Shown here one piece after another: positions 18,468 through 28,199 of a DNA stretch of 64,000 bases. The stretch comes from Alphaproteobacteria bacterium MarineAlpha12_Bin1 (GTDB lineage Bacteria; Pseudomonadota; Alphaproteobacteria; UBA6615): the NCBI GenBank assembly GCA_002937505.1, contig PTJY01000004.1, positions 189,186 to 253,185 on the forward strand, in the 5' to 3' direction. The position numbers and the translations under genes were made by a program. Each line of letters opens with the position of its first letter. Position 1 is the stretch's first letter. Under the pieces are notes generated by a model. That model saw only the letters and a list, made by a program, of their open reading frames with translations, did not search any database and had not been told where the DNA came from.

Positions 18468-20693
18468 ATGTCTTTAAATGGCGCTAACGGAAATATACGT
18501 GAAGAAAGTTTTAAAGATGCTCTCAGTGAGAGATACCTAAACTATGCCGTGTCTACAATTATGTCTCGGTCGTTACCTGATGTTAGAGATGGTTTGAAAC
18601 CAGTTCACAGAAGGCTTCTATACGCAATGCTGCAGTTACGTTTAAATCCAGAACAAGGGTTTAAAAAGTGCGCTCGTATCGTTGGCGATGTAATGGGAAA
18701 GTATCATCCACATGGGGACCAAGCTATTTATGATGCATTAGTAAGGTTGGCTCAGCAATTCTCTGTTAGATACCCATTAATTGATGGTCAAGGAAATTTT
18801 GGTAATATAGACGGCGATAATGCTGCGGCAATGAGATATACAGAATCCAGATTGACGGAAACTGCCATATCATTGCTAGAGGGTATTGAGCAAGACTCTG
18901 TTGATTTTAGAGACACTTACGATGGTGACAGTTCGGAGCCAATAGTTTTGCCGGCAAATTTTCCAAATTTATTGGCGAATGGTGCGAGTGGCATTGCTGT
19001 AGGCATGGCCTCAAGTATTCCACCACATAACGTTTGTGAAATTTATGATGCAGCGTTACATCTTTTGAAAACCCCTAATGCAACAATTACTAAATTAGTT
19101 AGTTTTATTTCTGGCCCAGATTTTCCAACAGGTGGTATTTTAGTTGAAAATAAGAATACATTGGTTGAAGCATACAGTCAGGGAAAAGGAAGTTTTCGTA
19201 TTCGTTCCAAATGGGAAGTCGAAAATCTAGCACATGGACAGTATCAAGTGGTCATAACTGAGATACCGTACTTGGTTCAGAAGTCCAGACTAATTGAAAA
19301 AATAGCTGATCTTTTGCAACAAAGAAAATTGCTCCTTTTATCAGATATTAGAGACGAGTCTGCTGATGATATTCGCCTTGTTCTTGAGCCGAAGAATAGG
19401 AACGTTGATCCAGAGCTGCTAATGGAAAGTTTATTTCGAACAACGGAGTTAGAATCACGGTTTAACCTAAATATGAACGTCATTGATTCAAATCAAAATC
19501 CTCGGGTTATGTCATTGAGAGAAGTTCTCCAAGCATTTATTGACCACCGTCATGATATTCTGATTAGGAGCAATAAATATAAACTTAATAATATAATCCG
19601 ACGGTTAGAGATCCTAAATGGTTATATGATTGTTTATTTAAATCTGGATGAAGTAATACGCGTCATCAGAGAAGAAGAAGATCCAAAGTCAGTGTTTAAA
19701 ATTAAGTGGGATTTGAGTGATGTTCAATCCGATGCGATTTTAAATATGAGATTACGGTCCCTTCGTCGTCTTGAAGAACTTTCCATTAAAACTGAAATAA
19801 CGAATTTAAAATCTGAAAAAAAGTTAATTAAACATTTATTAGAAAACAAAAAAAAGCGTTTAGAGCACATAAGTGATGAATTTAAAACTGTTAAAAAACA
19901 ATATAACAATAAGACATCCATTGGAAAAAGGAGGACAATAATTGGTGAAGCCCCCAAAGAGGTGGACATATCTACTGAGCTGGTTATCGAAAAGGAGGAG
20001 GTTACGGTTGTTTGTTCGCAGAAAGGTTGGGTGCGAACAATTAAAGGGCATGAATTAAAAATTAATGAATTAAAATATAAAGAGGGTGATAAAGAAAGAT
20101 TCATTATTAAGGCGTTAACCACAGATAAACTAATTTTATTTGCTAGTGATGGTAGATTTTTTACACTGGAGGTAAATAAGTTACCTGGTGGTAGGGGACA
20201 TGGTGAGCCAATTAGTCTTATGATTGATCTAGGAAATGAAACAGAATTAGTTAATGTTTTAACATACCATGAAAGTATGAAACTCGTTATTTCTTCTGAT
20301 ACTGGGAGAGGGTTTATAGTTCCTGAGAAAGATGTTGTTGCTCAGACCCGAGCTGGAAAAAAAGTCTTATTTTTAGATGAAGGTGCTGAATCGCATATAT
20401 GTAGGCCTATAAATGGTGATCATATAGCTTTAATAGGAACAAATAGGAAGCTGCTAATTTTTCCTATTGAGGAAGTGCCAATTATGTCTAAAGGAAAGGG
20501 AGTAAGATTGCAGAATTATACTAGTGGTAGGTTAGCTGATTTAACAACTTTTTTTCTAGAACAAGGATTAATGGTTCGAACAGGAAACCGAAACAGAACT
20601 TTCAGTTCCAAAGAAATCGTCCAATGGTCTGGTAAAAGGGCCCAAACAGGAAGGTTGCCGCCTGCCGGTTTTCCTCGCTCTAATGTTTTTTAG
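18468..20693 (+). CDS. parC: DNA topoisomerase IV subunit A
   Basis: A 741-residue type IIA topoisomerase A subunit that decatenates daughter chromosomes with ParE. The catalytic tyrosine is Y124 in [32 protein letters not shown] is near 36-55 and the coiled-coil and C-terminal beta-pinwheel follow ([12 protein letters not shown] near 575). ParC is chosen over GyrA because of the length, the position after recO and the alphaproteobacterial sequence [20 protein letters not shown]. At the quinolone-determining positions it has Q85 and D89 where E. coli ParC has Ser80 and Glu84. Confidence 0.93.
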   Translation: MSLNGANGNIREESFKDALSERYLNYAVSTIMSRSLPDVRDGLKPVHRRLLYAMLQLRLNPEQGFKKCARIVGDVMGKYHPHGDQAIYDALVRLAQQFSVRYPLIDGQGNFGNIDGDNAAAMRYTESRLTETAISLLEGIEQDSVDFRDTYDGDSSEPIVLPANFPNLLANGASGIAVGMASSIPPHNVCEIYDAALHLLKTPNATITKLVSFISGPDFPTGGILVENKNTLVEAYSQGKGSFRIRSKWEVENLAHGQYQVVITEIPYLVQKSRLIEKIADLLQQRKLLLLSDIRDESADDIRLVLEPKNRNVDPELLMESLFRTTELESRFNLNMNVIDSNQNPRVMSLREVLQAFIDHRHDILIRSNKYKLNNIIRRLEILNGYMIVYLNLDEVIRVIREEEDPKSVFKIKWDLSDVQSDAILNMRLRSLRRLEELSIKTEITNLKSEKKLIKHLLENKKKRLEHISDEFKTVKKQYNNKTSIGKRRTIIGEAPKEVDISTELVIEKEEVTVVCSQKGWVRTIKGHELKINELKYKEGDKERFIIKALTTDKLILFASDGRFFTLEVNKLPGGRGHGEPISLMIDLGNETELVNVLTYHESMKLVISSDTGRGFIVPEKDVVAQTRAGKKVLFLDEGAESHICRPINGDHIALIGTNRKLLIFPIEEVPIMSKGKGVRLQNYTSGRLADLTTFFLEQGLMVRTGNRNRTFSSKEIVQWSGKRAQTGRLPPAGFPRSNVF

Positions 20694-20765
20694 TGTGATT
20701 AAAGTAAACAGTTAAATATTATGGATAGTTATAAATTGTGAATTATTTAGAAAGGGAATAAAAAC

Positions 20766-21380
20766 ATGAACAATACGATAGCCCACCAATCTACTATTGT
20801 TAGCTCAATTTGGCCAAACAGAGGCTCATCGTTAGACATGCGTATTATTCGGGGTATTATTCTAGCGATTATAGGAAGTTTTGTCGTTGCTACTTTGGCT
20901 CAGATATCAGTCCCTCTTTGGCCTGTGCCTATCACTGGGCAAACTTTTGGGGTTTTAATTGTTGGGATGGCATTGGGTTGTAAACTAGGTGTGTTATCGC
21001 TCACTCTTTATATGTTGGAAGGCATTTGTGGTTTACCTGTCTTCGCTAATTTTAGCTCTGGTCCTGGAGTTATATTCGGACCTACGGGTGGCTACATAGT
21101 TGGTTTCATAATAGCTGCTGGTGCAGTTGGCTATATGGCAGAGAGAACATGGGATCGCTCAATAGTTTTTACAGCATTAGCAATGCTAATTGGAAATATA
21201 ATACTTTATATACCTGGGTTAATTTGGCTTGGTTTATTTTTTTTAGGACTGGGTAAAACTGATCCGCTTATGGCAACAATTACTGCTGGTTTATTTCCAT
21301 TTCTGATTGGGGACTTTCTAAAACTTGCTTTGGCTGCATTGTTATTCCCAACAGCATGGAGATATCTTCTAACTAAGTAA
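20766..21380 (+). CDS. bioY: Biotin transporter BioY
   Basis: A 204-residue membrane protein with about six hydrophobic segments, the substrate-binding S component of the biotin ECF transporter. Characteristic sequence includes AQISVPLWPVPITGQTFGVL near residues 56-75, LYMLEGICGLPVFA near 92-105 and GPTGGYIVGF near 118-127. No EcfA/EcfT genes are adjacent; solitary BioY proteins occur in Alphaproteobacteria and can transport biotin themselves or with shared EcfAT. It supplies biotin for enzymes such as AccB. AAAGGG precedes the start. Confidence 0.94.
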   Translation: MNNTIAHQSTIVSSIWPNRGSSLDMRIIRGIILAIIGSFVVATLAQISVPLWPVPITGQTFGVLIVGMALGCKLGVLSLTLYMLEGICGLPVFANFSSGPGVIFGPTGGYIVGFIIAAGAVGYMAERTWDRSIVFTALAMLIGNIILYIPGLIWLGLFFLGLGKTDPLMATITAGLFPFLIGDFLKLALAALLFPTAWRYLLTK

Positions 21381-21387
21381 CCTTAAA

Positions 21388-21404
21388 ACAGCTTGATCCG
21401 CTGT
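21388..21404. terminator. Weak bidirectional terminator-like hairpin between bioY and dctM
   Basis: ACAGC and GCTGT (21388-21392 and 21400-21404) form a short stem around a 7-nt loop in the 50-bp gap between convergent genes. On the minus strand it is followed by TTTTAAGG, so it could end the TRAP operon. The stem is short, so confidence is low. Confidence 0.3.
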
Positions 21405-21430
21405 CATGATGATTAGTAAAACTTAGCATC

Positions 21431-24097
21431 CTAGAAGTTAAGTGATATGTCTCGGTGGACTGCTTGACAGCCGGCTATTTTTCTCGCCATTGCTGCAGGC
21501 AGTCGTTCCTGTAACCGTATTCCGATTGAGTTACGAATTTTTAATTCATATTCGCTCAGTTGTTTAAACAACTTCTTTTCTGCGAGAGTTCTCCATTTAA
21601 CCTCCATTTCAAATATTTTTATTGCTTCATTAATTAAAATTAAAGATTTACTTCTGTCTTTACTTGTTTTTCTCAAGGAGCGTGATGCTTTTCTCAACTT
21701 AGATGTAATTAAATTTGTGCTGGGCGCAGACTTTGAAACTACACTTATGACTTCTTTAATTGATTTTTTTGCATCTTTTATCGAACTATTCTGAACTATA
21801 TCAATAAGTGATTTGATTTTCGTTGAGGTGCTTTGTAAATCTGGTCCGGATTTTGCACTCATTAAAAGATCCTTTATTGGCTGGTAAGCGTCGTCAACAT
21901 TACGGCGGTATTTTATCCGTGCTAATTTTTCTGATTTTAGTAAATTTTGAAAATTCTTTTTTTCTGTAACCCAATTTGCGGGTATTTCATTCATGATGCG
22001 CTTTTTTTCACTTTTGAGTAATTCTATATTTCTTTCTATTTGTTTTAGAGATATTCTTTCAGTTTGGTTTCCATTTTGTATCCGCCGTTTAAGGTTTTGA
22101 AATTCTTTTATTTTGTTTTTTATATCTCTTTCTTGTTTCTGTATCTGACGCACTTGTTTATGTAATGGTCTATATCCTGGTGTGGCTAGGTCAATTTTTA
22201 TTTCAGAACTTTGAACCCTATCTACAAGTTCAAAAGTGTTTAGTGCAGCTGAAAAACTCTTTTCAATTTTGTTGCGACGTATTTCAGGCAAATAACTTAT
22301 ATCTATTGCTTTAGCCGAAGAAATTGTATTTCTTAGGCTTGCTTCATTATCTTTATAATAAACAAACATTTGTTTCTCTAGACAGTTTTGTAATCTTCTA
22401 TTTTTTGGTGGAGGAGCGGTTTCTGAAGTTAAAAATGCTTGGTTTGGTAGAAAGTTAACTAAACTAGGGAAAGCCCCTACAATACCTAAACCCACTAGTT
22501 GTAGAATAATAAATGCTACTACACCTTTATAAATGTCAGTGGTTTTAACTTCTATAGATGCAACTCCTCGTAAATAGAATAAAGCAAAACCAAAAGGTGG
22601 TGTTAAAAACGATGTTTGCATGTTTACACCAATCATAACTCCTAGCCATACGGCTGTTATGTTGGCTGCTGGATCTGATAGTAGGATGGGGGCAACAATA
22701 GGAACGACAACAACTGCTATCTCGATGAAGTCTAAAAAGAATCCTAGTAGAAATATTACAGCCATAACTACTATAAATTGTGCCCAAAAACCTCCAGGTA
22801 AACCTGTTAAAAATTCTTTTACAAGATGTTCTCCACCAAAACTTCTAAATGCAGCAGTCAGCATTGCTGCTCCAAGTAAAATGATAAATACCATTGACGT
22901 GGTTTTTGCTGTTTCAACCATGACGCCTTTTAGTGTGTCGTCAATTTTTATAGTTCTCCAGCCACTCCAGCCGACAGAGAAAATTAGCGACAACACAGCA
23001 ATAATAGCGATAATTATTCCTATAGTGTCTTCCTGAGAGTTTATGTTTTTGATGTTTAAATCAAATTGGTTAATTAGGGTAAGTATTATAGTTATGGAGA
23101 TAATCGCTATTATTGCAGGAGTAAAAGCTCCTTTTTTACCTTCCATAAGACGATAACCAGCCATTATCATTGCACCAATTGCTCCAATAGCTCCGGCTTG
23201 GTTAACCGTTGCGATACCCATAATAATTGATCCAAGTACAGCGAGTATCAATGTCAAAGGAGGAACCAAAGCTAGCAGAACTCGAAAAGCAAATTGTAAG
23301 TCTAGTTTGCTGTTTGAATGAACTGGAGGAGCCATATGTGGTCTTACTAAGGCAGTGATGAGAATATAGGTCACATACAGTGCAACAAGAACTAAGCCAG
23401 GTAGTAAGGCTCCCAGAAACATATCACCTGCGCTAGTCGAAGTGATTCCAAATTCAGTTGGTAAAGTTGTTTGGCCAGTTGCGTTCTTGTACTCTTGCCA
23501 ACGAATAGTGGCTGCTTGATCAGTTGCATTCGATAATTGATCGGCAAGAATAATTAACACTATAGACGGTGGTATTATCTGACCTAATGTACCTGCAGCA
23601 GCTATAGTGCCTGATGCAAGAGACTTAGAGTAATTATTTCGCAACATTGCAGGCAGTGAAATTAATCCCATTGCTACTACTGTTGCTCCTAGAATACCCG
23701 TGGTAGCAGCGAGTAACGCGCCAACAAGCACAACTGAGATTCCAAGTCCCCCAGGAATTGGACCAAATAGTTGAGCCATTGTTACAAGAAGGTCTTCAGC
23801 AATTTTTGAACGTTGCAGCATTATTCCCATAAATACAAATAAGGGTACCGCTATTAATGTGTCCCGCTCTACCTCCCAGTAAATACCCCGAAAATTGGTT
23901 ACTCCGGCGGTAAGCCATTGGACAGGACCATCTTGAGCAAAATAAGCACTAACATCCCCAGCAAATATTGATCCTGCAATAGAAGCTAGTCCTATTGTTA
24001 GAATTGCTGACCCGGGCAGCGCAAATGCAACAGGAAAACCTGCAGCCAGAGCCCCAGCCATTGTCAAAACGAGTATTGCTAAGAAGAATAGTTCCAT
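21431..24097 (-). CDS. TRAP transporter large permease (DctM) with long C-terminal extension
   Basis: An 888-residue protein. Residues 1 to about 555 are the DctM membrane subunit of a TRAP (tripartite ATP-independent periplasmic) importer, driven by a sodium or proton gradient, with many hydrophobic helices and motifs such as VPLFVFMGIMLQRS, GTLGQIIPPSIVL and LLGFFLDFIEIAV. An insertion of about 80 residues adds two extra helices around positions 300-370, as in the larger mannitol/chloroaromatic-type DctM subgroup. From about 565 to 888 there is a hydrophilic Lys/Arg/Glu-rich tail with predicted helices and coiled coil and no recognised domain. Usual DctM proteins are about 430 residues. It is the last gene of dctP-dctQ-dctM. 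Confidence 0.9.
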   Translation of the reverse strand: MELFFLAILVLTMAGALAAGFPVAFALPGSAILTIGLASIAGSIFAGDVSAYFAQDGPVQWLTAGVTNFRGIYWEVERDTLIAVPLFVFMGIMLQRSKIAEDLLVTMAQLFGPIPGGLGISVVLVGALLAATTGILGATVVAMGLISLPAMLRNNYSKSLASGTIAAAGTLGQIIPPSIVLIILADQLSNATDQAATIRWQEYKNATGQTTLPTEFGITSTSAGDMFLGALLPGLVLVALYVTYILITALVRPHMAPPVHSNSKLDLQFAFRVLLALVPPLTLILAVLGSIIMGIATVNQAGAIGAIGAMIMAGYRLMEGKKGAFTPAIIAIISITIILTLINQFDLNIKNINSQEDTIGIIIAIIAVLSLIFSVGWSGWRTIKIDDTLKGVMVETAKTTSMVFIILLGAAMLTAAFRSFGGEHLVKEFLTGLPGGFWAQFIVVMAVIFLLGFFLDFIEIAVVVVPIVAPILLSDPAANITAVWLGVMIGVNMQTSFLTPPFGFALFYLRGVASIEVKTTDIYKGVVAFIILQLVGLGIVGAFPSLVNFLPNQAFLTSETAPPPKNRRLQNCLEKQMFVYYKDNEASLRNTISSAKAIDISYLPEIRRNKIEKSFSAALNTFELVDRVQSSEIKIDLATPGYRPLHKQVRQIQKQERDIKNKIKEFQNLKRRIQNGNQTERISLKQIERNIELLKSEKKRIMNEIPANWVTEKKNFQNLLKSEKLARIKYRRNVDDAYQPIKDLLMSAKSGPDLQSTSTKIKSLIDIVQNSSIKDAKKSIKEVISVVSKSAPSTNLITSKLRKASRSLRKTSKDRSKSLILINEAIKIFEMEVKWRTLAEKKLFKQLSEYELKIRNSIGIRLQERLPAAMARKIAGCQAVHRDISLNF

Positions 24098-24177
24098 AAT
24101 GTCTTAATTTTTTTTGTTACATAAAATTACTTTGTTGTAAGTCTAAAAGTATAAGTTCAATAAATTATTAGTGGATT

Positions 24178-25194
24178 TTACAATTCTGGTTCGCCTTTTA
24201 AGTCAGCAGCGCTAGATAAAAAATAGCTTGTAAATTGTATCATCATCGAAAGAGCATATACGGCTAAAAACCCTGCCATTAAATATTTGACATATAGCCC
24301 AAACCCACTTTGTGTCATCTCAAATGCGAGCAATGGACTATTAATAACTGTAGCTTTACTCCACATTCCAAGGGCTAATATAGTCCAACATAATGGGACA
24401 CCTAACAAAATTGATCCAACTAAATTAACCCATGCCTTTTTCGTTTTGTTAAATCCTGCATATAGAACATCCACTCTAACATGTGCATCCTCAATCAGGG
24501 TGTAGGCACTTGCAAAAAGAAAGAGAGCTGCATACCAGAATCTTACAAGATCTCCTAGAAATGCTTGTTCATAAGAAAATATAAAACGAACTATAACTAT
24601 TTGAAATTCAGCAATTACTACTAATAATGCTAGCCAGATAAAGCTCAGCCCTTTTATGTAATAAGCAAAGATTAAAGAGATTAGTATTAGGGGGTAATGA
24701 ACGTAGATTCCTCTAAATCTTGATTGGGCAAGAGATTTTTCAAGCTCAGATCCTACGACATCTGAAAGCAATCCTTCAACTCTTAGGAATGAAATAGCAC
24801 TATCGACGACACCAATGAACAAAACAGCCCAAAAAGCGACACGTATAATATAAGCTGAGAGAGATGTAAGGCAAGAAGCGTCTTCTCTTAATGCCCTATT
24901 ACTTGTTAAAACTATGTATAGTACCAGAACAAGCAATAAGCCTACGTAACTAGTTACCTGTAACCAGCCAAGTAAAATTTCAACGTCTGAAAGTGATTTT
25001 TTTACTGGTTCTAACCCAAACCAGTTTTTATTTGAAAACAAAGTTATTAAACCAGGCCAACCACGCCAGAAAATTAAATAATTATTAATAAGAAATATAA
25101 AAGCCATTCCAATTGTTGAAAGAGCAATAAATCTTATAGCCAGATTGGTTTTAAGAGATCTGGTTAGTTGATTTTTTGATACTACCGGGTTCAA
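24178..25194 (-). CDS. TRAP transporter small permease (DctQ), extended form
   Basis: A 338-residue membrane protein. The DctQ domain lies in the C-terminal half: EDAHVRVDVLYAGFNKTKKAWVN near residues 236-258 is the family signature, followed by two helices. The N-terminal 170 or so residues add about four further hydrophobic segments (near 18-36, 75-97, 112-135 and 165-185). Standard DctQ proteins are about 160-200 residues, so both permease subunits of this system are enlarged. It works with DctM and the binding protein to import an organic acid. It lies between dctP and dctM, with an intercistronic hairpin on the dctP side. Confidence 0.85.
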   Translation of the reverse strand: MNPVVSKNQLTRSLKTNLAIRFIALSTIGMAFIFLINNYLIFWRGWPGLITLFSNKNWFGLEPVKKSLSDVEILLGWLQVTSYVGLLLVLVLYIVLTSNRALREDASCLTSLSAYIIRVAFWAVLFIGVVDSAISFLRVEGLLSDVVGSELEKSLAQSRFRGIYVHYPLILISLIFAYYIKGLSFIWLALLVVIAEFQIVIVRFIFSYEQAFLGDLVRFWYAALFLFASAYTLIEDAHVRVDVLYAGFNKTKKAWVNLVGSILLGVPLCWTILALGMWSKATVINSPLLAFEMTQSGFGLYVKYLMAGFLAVYALSMMIQFTSYFLSSAADLKGEPEL

Positions 25195-25258
25195 AACTTT
25201 TTTCCAAAAACTAATTAAAGTAATAATATTTTACTCTAATTATATTTAGATATAATTA

Positions 25259-25290
25259 ACGAGAGCGAAACATTAAGGTTCCGCTCTCGT
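25259..25290 (-). other. Intercistronic hairpin between dctP and dctQ
   Basis: ACGAGAGCG (25259-25267) and CGCTCTCGT (25282-25290) form a perfect 9-bp GC-rich stem; inner bases AAC and GTT can extend it past one mismatch. On the minus strand it starts 22 nt after the dctP stop. It lacks a strong U-tract, so it fits an mRNA-stabilising or partial-termination hairpin that raises binding-protein level over the permeases, a known pattern in solute-importer operons. Confidence 0.6.
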
Positions 25291-25311
25291 CACTAATCTT
25301 TAAACGATTAT

Positions 25312-26409
25312 TTATAAGCCGAGAACTCTGTTGCGCTGTCTTAGATAAGCGACATCAGCAATATTGGCCCATGCTCCAACTTCACTTCGAGATTTGGTGA
25401 AACTTTCATGGATCTTATTTGCTAATGGACTATGAGCTCTGACTTCTTCAAAGACTTCGTTAGCAGCCGTTCCAAAACTATCATAGATCTCGTCATTAAA
25501 TTCACGAAGCTGAACACCTTGATCTTTTATAAGAGAAGCCAAGGCAGCACCATTTTTAGCATTGTACTCAGACATCATAACGTCGTTTTCCATCGATGCT
25601 GCTGATTCTAAGATCGTCTGATCGTTTTTGGATAATTTACTCCAAAATGAGGCATTCATTCCGAACGACAACATTGATCCAGGTTCGTGCATGCCCGGGA
25701 AGTAATAATATTTAGCTGCTTCATAGAATTTCATGAAGCCGTCATTCCAGGGGCCAACCCACTCGGTTGCATCGATAGCGCCAGATACAAGGTTTTCATA
25801 AATTTGGCCACCAGGTAATGAAACAGGTGAGGCACCAAGTTTTGCCATGACATCACCACCTAGGCCTGGGATACGCATTTTCAGACCTTTAAGATCGTCA
25901 GCTGAGTTTATTTCCTTGTTAAACCAGCCACCCATTTGTACACCAGTACTTCCAGCCATAACTGCTTTAATACCGAAACTTCCAGCTAATTCGTCCCAAA
26001 GTTGTTGTCCGCCACCAAATCGTATCCAAGCATTCATTTCAGTATAAGTTAAACCAAATGGAACTGAGGTGAAGTAGGCCCAACCAGGATGTTTGCCTTT
26101 CCAATAATAATCTGCTGCGTGATATGCTTGTGCATTGCCTGAGGCAACCTCATCGAAGGAATCAAATGCCCCGACACGTTCGCCAGCAGCGAAGTACTCT
26201 ATTTGAATTCGGCCGTCACTCATGTCTGCAATTCGCTTAGCCATTCTTTGAGCGCCTGTTCCTAAACCAGGAAAATCGCGAGGCCATGTGGCCACCATGG
26301 CTATTTCAACGCGATCTTTTGCTATTGCAGGTGTTGCAAAACCGGTTGCTGCAAGAGCGCTACCTGCGCTGGCGATACCAGCTGTTTTAATAAATTTACG
26401 TCTTTTCAT
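25312..26409 (-). CDS. TRAP transporter solute-binding protein (DctP/TakP-like)
   Basis: A 365-residue periplasmic binding protein. The N-terminus MKRRKFIKTAG, then a hydrophobic stretch and ATPAIAKD, looks like a Tat-type signal peptide cleaved near residue 30. Signatures include LKGLKMRIPGLGGDVMAKLG near 172-191, PVSLPGGQIYENLVSGAIDA near 193-212 and EWVGPWND near 214-221, close to the TakP-type subgroup that binds alpha-keto acids. The ligand is therefore predicted to be a keto acid or related carboxylate, by inference. AGGGAGAG gives a strong ribosome-binding site. It is the first gene of the TRAP operon. Confidence 0.92.
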   Translation of the reverse strand: MKRRKFIKTAGIASAGSALAATGFATPAIAKDRVEIAMVATWPRDFPGLGTGAQRMAKRIADMSDGRIQIEYFAAGERVGAFDSFDEVASGNAQAYHAADYYWKGKHPGWAYFTSVPFGLTYTEMNAWIRFGGGQQLWDELAGSFGIKAVMAGSTGVQMGGWFNKEINSADDLKGLKMRIPGLGGDVMAKLGASPVSLPGGQIYENLVSGAIDATEWVGPWNDGFMKFYEAAKYYYFPGMHEPGSMLSFGMNASFWSKLSKNDQTILESAASMENDVMMSEYNAKNGAALASLIKDQGVQLREFNDEIYDSFGTAANEVFEEVRAHSPLANKIHESFTKSRSEVGAWANIADVAYLRQRNRVLGL

Positions 26410-26722
26410 AATACTCTCCCTGATAAGCTAAGAGTGTTAGTAGTTAGATATATTCGAAAAGTTTTAGGCCCTTAGGAAGGTTATTCATACATAAGTAATA
26501 TATTAAAATTATAATAATGCTTATCGAAACATCCAAAACTACCGTGTTTTATTTGTTAAAATTAAATTATAATAAATTAAATTGAACTTACTGTAATTCC
26601 AAGTTTACATATTATAAACGCTAACAATAAACGTGAGTTACCTGATTCGTAGTTTTATCTAAATAAGCTTAAGTTAGTAATGCGAAATGAGCAAGTCAGT
26701 GATATGGAGTAATATTTTTCTA
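26410..26722. other. 313-bp intergenic region upstream of the TRAP operon
   Basis: No gene or recognised RNA. It lies between bpt and dctP, both on the minus strand, and is very AT-rich in the middle (about 26520-26640). It should contain the dctP promoter and leader, but I could not single out a convincing -35/-10 pair. No terminator hairpin for bpt was recognised. Confidence 0.6.
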
Positions 26723-27472
26723 TCAACTTTGGTGGAGATAGTTAGCTATTTTATCTTCATAATTTATCCAACCTGAACTACTAAGTATTTCTATTGGTTT
26801 AAACCTTGTTTTGTAGGCCATTTTATTACTGTTTTTTATCCAGTAACCAAGATACACATATGAAAGGCCAATATTTATAGCTTCTTTAGTTAACCACAGA
26901 ATCATAAAGTTACCCAGACTTCGGTTATGTTCTTTTGGATCATAGTAACTATACACTGCTGAGTAAGCATCACTTATCCGGTCTACAATGCAGCAAGCAA
27001 CAAGAGTTCCAAGACCAGTACGAAATTCTAATAATTTTGTATCAACATCAGTTACTTCAACCATATCTTTGAAGTCCTCATATTTCATTGAGGCCATTTC
27101 TCCATCCTTATGACGTATTTGTTGATAAGAATTAAAAATGTGATAGTGCTCTTTAGTGGCGATTGGTTTAATAAACTTAACAGTTAAATCATGATTTCGC
27201 TTTATAATCCTACGTTCTGAACGATTCGCAGAAAATTGTTTTGCCACAATTCTTATAGGAATGCAGCTGGAGCATGTGGAACAGGATGGACGATATATAA
27301 TCTTTTGGGATCTTCTAAACCCAGCGCGAGTTAAAGTTTCATGGTGATGTTTAGAATGTGTTTTTTTTAATTCAGTAAATATGTTTGTTTCAGTCTGACC
27401 TGATAAATATGGGCAGGGCGTTGGTCCAGTCCTGTAAAATACTATTGGAGAATCAGAGGCAGTTTTTATCAT
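26723..27472 (-). CDS. bpt: Aspartate/glutamate leucyltransferase (arginyl-tRNA transferase family)
   Basis: A 249-residue protein of the ATE family in its bacterial form (Bpt), which adds Leu from leucyl-tRNA to proteins with N-terminal Asp or Glu. Motifs are TPCPYLSGQ near residues 18-26, GFRRSQKIIYRPSCSTCSSC near 52-71, and LGYWIKNSNKMAYKTRFKP near 216-234. Leucyl rather than arginyl transfer is inferred from the bacterial subgroup. With aat (6818-7468) it gives both bacterial N-degron transferases. It is separated by about 100 bp from the membrane protein gene upstream. Confidence 0.92.
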   Translation of the reverse strand: MIKTASDSPIVFYRTGPTPCPYLSGQTETNIFTELKKTHSKHHHETLTRAGFRRSQKIIYRPSCSTCSSCIPIRIVAKQFSANRSERRIIKRNHDLTVKFIKPIATKEHYHIFNSYQQIRHKDGEMASMKYEDFKDMVEVTDVDTKLLEFRTGLGTLVACCIVDRISDAYSAVYSYYDPKEHNRSLGNFMILWLTKEAINIGLSYVYLGYWIKNSNKMAYKTRFKPIEILSSSGWINYEDKIANYLHQS

Positions 27473-27573
27473 TATCTATAATGTGCTGATTATTTGATTC
27501 ATAATTTAATCAAGACCAGATGATAAACGTTTATAGATGAATCAGCAAATAGCATGTGTTTTTAAAGTTATTA

Positions 27574-28194
27574 CTAACTGGGCATTATCGTAGTTGAGTT
27601 ATCTGTTCTTTCTTCATGATTCTTTTGCCAGTAATCAATATGATTCTGTATAACAACTAAAACATCCGTCGCTTTAGTGTCCAATCCGTATTCCATAAGC
27701 GCGGGTTCTTGCATTTCCATGTCTGCCCAAATTTCTACGATAAAGGATAAAGGAAAAGGTAAGGCAGACTTTGCTTTTGGTGGATTAGAAAACTTGAAAA
27801 CGAGGTAAGGCCCTCTTCTGGACCTCGTTAGCATGCTAATTATACCTCTTCTAACCGAGCTAGAGTGAGCTATAAAATCTATGTTTTCCCATCCAACTGT
27901 TCCTACATGCCAATCTCTTACATATATACCATTTATGTCGACAATAACCTGAGGGCGTCTGTCGGTAATTCTCTTAGCTGTAATTATACCCCAAAAACAA
28001 AATCCTAGAAAAAATACTGCTAAAATTGATAGAGAACCAATATCGGTGTTTTCAACTAGAAATGGGAGTATCATAATTATAAAGCAAACTGATATTATGG
28101 CCGCCAGTTTAAAAAGGTGGGTTTTCGGGTTATAGTAAACATAAAAATCGAGCGGAATATTTCCTCCACTTTTCATATCAGTGTTTCCAATCAA
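27574..28194 (-). CDS. Conserved membrane protein, possibly STM3941/PH-like family
   Basis: A 206-residue protein with two adjacent transmembrane helices (about residues 28-46 and 51-70) followed by a soluble domain. The soluble part has PQVIVDINGIYVRDWHVGTVGWENIDFI near 82-109, which resembles PH-like domains of small bacterial membrane proteins such as STM3941. The family assignment is tentative and the function unknown. It starts 5 bp after the hemB stop, so it is likely translated from the hemB transcript. Confidence 0.6.
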   Translation of the reverse strand: MIGNTDMKSGGNIPLDFYVYYNPKTHLFKLAAIISVCFIIMILPFLVENTDIGSLSILAVFFLGFCFWGIITAKRITDRRPQVIVDINGIYVRDWHVGTVGWENIDFIAHSSSVRRGIISMLTRSRRGPYLVFKFSNPPKAKSALPFPLSFIVEIWADMEMQEPALMEYGLDTKATDVLVVIQNHIDYWQKNHEERTDNSTTIMPS

Positions 28195-28199
28195 TAGAC

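Noticed and set aside
20719-20728. Possible BioR box (TTATGGATAG) upstream of bioY
   Set aside because: It matches TTATMKATAA at 8 of 10 positions and the palindrome is broken; in AT-rich DNA this is weak, and no bioR gene is in the window.
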